Source of the DNA: Nevskiaceae bacterium
Lineage (GTDB): Bacteria; Pseudomonadota; Gammaproteobacteria; Nevskiales; Nevskiaceae
Reading direction: 5' to 3'
Assembly (NCBI GenBank): GCA_004297005.1
Contig: SCVA01000044.1
Coordinates: 1-64,000 of the forward strand
DNA length: 64,000 bases
Position 1 is the stretch's first letter, and every line of letters begins with the position of its first letter. Shown here one piece after another: positions 61,992 through 64,000 of the stretch. Both the position numbers and the translations under genes were made by a program. The notes under the pieces are model-generated. The model worked only from the letters and a program-made list of their open reading frames with translations. It was not told where the DNA came from and searched no databases.

Positions 61992-62618
61992 ATGAACGTC
62001 GAACGTCTTTTCTGCATCGGCAAGAACTACGCAGAGCATGTCGCCGAGCTGGCCCACCTGGGCCATGCGCCCGACGGCGAGTGCGTGGTGTTCATGAAGC
62101 CGTCCTCGGCCATCGTCCCCGAGGGCGAGCCCATCGTGCTGCCACGCGGCAAGGGCAGCATCCATCACGAAGCCGAACTGGTGGTGCTGCTCACCGGTGG
62201 CGGCCGTGACATTCCGGTGGAGGAGGCGCTGGACTATGTCGCCGGCCTCACGCTCGGCCTGGACCTGACCCTGCGCGACCTGCAAACCCAGCTGAAGAAC
62301 AAGGGCAAGCCCTGGGAGCTGGCCAAGGCCTTCGACGGCGCCGCGCCGCTGGGCGACTTCAAGCCCTATCTGGAGCAGGATCTCCAGGCGCTGGAGTTCA
62401 GCCTGCACGTCAACGGCCAGTTGCGCCAGCACGGCCAGACCAAGGACATGCTTTACAGCGTCGCCCGACAGATTCACATCCTCTCGCAGACCTGGGCGCT
62501 GCATCCGGGTGACGCCATCTACACCGGCACTCCGGCCGGCGTCGCCGCTCTGGAACCAGGCGATGAGGTGGTACTCGCCAGCCCGCAGATCGGCCGTTTT
62601 AGCTGGCGTTGTGCCTGA
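61992..62618 (+). CDS. Fumarylacetoacetate hydrolase family protein
   Basis: FCIGKNYAEHVAELAHLG; HHEAELVVLLTGGG; DLTLRDLQTQLKNKGKPWELAKAFDGAAPLG; IYTGTPAGVAAL. Confidence 0.95.
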   Translation: MNVERLFCIGKNYAEHVAELAHLGHAPDGECVVFMKPSSAIVPEGEPIVLPRGKGSIHHEAELVVLLTGGGRDIPVEEALDYVAGLTLGLDLTLRDLQTQLKNKGKPWELAKAFDGAAPLGDFKPYLEQDLQALEFSLHVNGQLRQHGQTKDMLYSVARQIHILSQTWALHPGDAIYTGTPAGVAALEPGDEVVLASPQIGRFSWRCA

Positions 62619-62773
62619 GGCCGGTCAACCGAATTCGGCGTAGCCCGTTGGTAGGCCTGCTCGGGAACAAGAACATCCGTAAAACGCCCCGATACGAAAC
62701 GACCGACCCAGGCGCTAGCGCCGGAGTCTTGGGAGTGCGCTTGGAGATCCAGAAGATACTGGAGGAGAAAATG

Positions 62774-62802
62774 GCCCCGGAGATCCCGGGGCTTATTTTT
62801 TG
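62774..62802 (+). terminator. Rho-independent terminator
   Basis: GCCCCGG-AGATC-CCGGGGC followed by TTATTTTTTG. Confidence 0.75.
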
Positions 62803-62823
62803 TGGCTCACCTACAGTGCGCGC

Positions 62824-63585
62824 ATGAATTCCAGCCCTGCCCAGGCGACGCTCGCCGCCCTGCTTGAAACCGACCCCGATACCAAGTGCACCCTGGTCGC
62901 CAGCCTGAGCCAGGCGGCCGCCACCGAGCTGGGTGGCCTGGCGGGAATTCCAGGCCGTCCGCTCCGGCCAACGCTGGTCAGTCCGCGCGAGGTGCCGGTG
63001 CGCGGGCTGGGCAGCCTCGAAGGCCGGGCCGCGCTCTGCCATGCGGTGGCGCACATCGAGTTCAACGCCATCAATCTCGCGCTCGACGCCTGCCTGCGCT
63101 TCGCCGGCTTGCCGCCGGACTACTACGCCGACTGGCTCAGCGTCGCCCAGGACGAGGCCAGGCACTTTCTGCTGATGCGCGGCCGCCTGCGCGAGCTGGG
63201 CTACGACTATGGCGATTTCAGCGCCCACAACGGGCTCTGGGAGGCCGCCGAGAAGACCGCGCACGACGTGCTGGTGCGCATGGCCTGCGTGCCGCGGGTG
63301 CTGGAGGCGCGCGGCCTCGACGTCACCCCGGGCATGATTCACCGGCTGCGCGAACTGCGGGATGCCGAGACCATCGCGGTGCTGGAAGTGATCCTCGCCG
63401 AGGAAGTGCGGCATGTGGAGATCGGCAGCCGCTGGTTCCGCTGGTGCTGCGCCCAGCGTGGCCTGGAGCCGGTCGCCACCTTCCGCCGCCTGCTGCAGGA
63501 GCAGGGCATCGTGCTGCGCCCGCCGCTCAACCGCGAGGCGCGGGCCCGCGCCGGCTTCGTGCCCGAGGAGCTGCCGGACTTCTAG
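62824..63585 (+). CDS. DUF455 family ferritin-like protein
   Basis: HAVAHIEFNAINLALDACLRFAGLPPDYYADWLSVAQDEARHFLLMRGRL; AEEVRHVEIGSRWFRW. Confidence 0.93.
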   Translation: MNSSPAQATLAALLETDPDTKCTLVASLSQAAATELGGLAGIPGRPLRPTLVSPREVPVRGLGSLEGRAALCHAVAHIEFNAINLALDACLRFAGLPPDYYADWLSVAQDEARHFLLMRGRLRELGYDYGDFSAHNGLWEAAEKTAHDVLVRMACVPRVLEARGLDVTPGMIHRLRELRDAETIAVLEVILAEEVRHVEIGSRWFRWCCAQRGLEPVATFRRLLQEQGIVLRPPLNREARARAGFVPEELPDF

Positions 63586-63595
63586 GGAATTCGGC

Positions 63596-64000
63596 TCAGA
63601 CCTGACATTGGCCGCGCTGGAACTGCGGTTCCAACTGACTGGCCAGCGCCAGCAGTCGGCCTTCCTCACCATGCGGCGCGACGAACTGGGCGCCAATCGG
63701 CAGCCCAGCCTCGCTCAAGCCCATCGGCACACTCATCGACGGCGTGCCGGTGAGGTTGGAGAGCTGGGTGAACGGCGTCCAGCGCAGGTTCTCGCGCGCC
63801 ATGCGCTCCACCGCGCCGGTCTTCAGCAGCGCCTTGCCCAGGCCTAGGGCCAGGATCGGCTTCAGGCTGGCGCGCTGCCAGGCCGGAGTCGCCAGCTCGC
63901 CGATCTTCGGCGCCGGAAAAGCGGTGGCGGGAATCAGGTACAGGTCGTGGCGCTGGAAATAGGCGCCCAGCGCGCGTGCGTAGTCGTTCCAGCGCCAGCG
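63596..64000 (-). CDS. Amidase signature family protein, C-terminal part (runs off window)
   Basis: Minus-strand frame ends ...RWTPFTQLSNLTGTPSMSVPMGLSEAGLPIGAQFVAPHGEEGRLLALASQLEPQFQRGQCQV*. Confidence 0.88.
   Translation of the reverse strand, partial: RWRWNDYARALGAYFQRHDLYLIPATAFPAPKIGELATPAWQRASLKPILALGLGKALLKTGAVERMARENLRWTPFTQLSNLTGTPSMSVPMGLSEAGLPIGAQFVAPHGEEGRLLALASQLEPQFQRGQCQV

Noticed and set aside
62599-63696. 365 aa minus-strand ORF spanning DUF455
   Set aside because: Overlaps a clear DUF455 plus-strand gene; only the 62619-62805 part is unexplained, and I treat that as intergenic/sRNA candidate.

Overview
64 kb of high-GC gammaproteobacterial (Xanthomonadales/Lysobacterales-like) chromosome, densely coding on both strands. 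The left edge looks like the tail of an integron cassette array: one complete attC-like site, one short cassette ORF, one truncated attC, then an IS110-family transposase remnant. Next come: (i) a persulfide-response locus (persulfide dioxygenase, TauE, CstR-like regulator, split YeeE/YedE); (ii) lysS, prfB (with the programmed frameshift), an OmpA-family protein, an ABC-F protein and rsgA; (iii) a BigR-like ArsR / SQR / tripartite RND-TolC cluster; (iv) hutG-hutI-hutF-hutH (no hutU visible) separated from pfk by a ~269 bp MITE-like element with 31 bp terminal inverted repeats, which also supplies the hutG stop codon; (v) a split Pil-Chp chemosensory system (pilG-pilI-chpA-chpC on minus, pilH-pilJ about 10 kb away on plus) flanking gshA, gshB, yqgE, ruvX, pyrB and a catalytically degenerate pyrC'; (vi) pckA, amidase and hydrolase lipoproteins, FAH and DUF455 genes. 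Several intergenic repeat structures are also reported. All product names come from reading translated ORFs and motifs; no database search was run.
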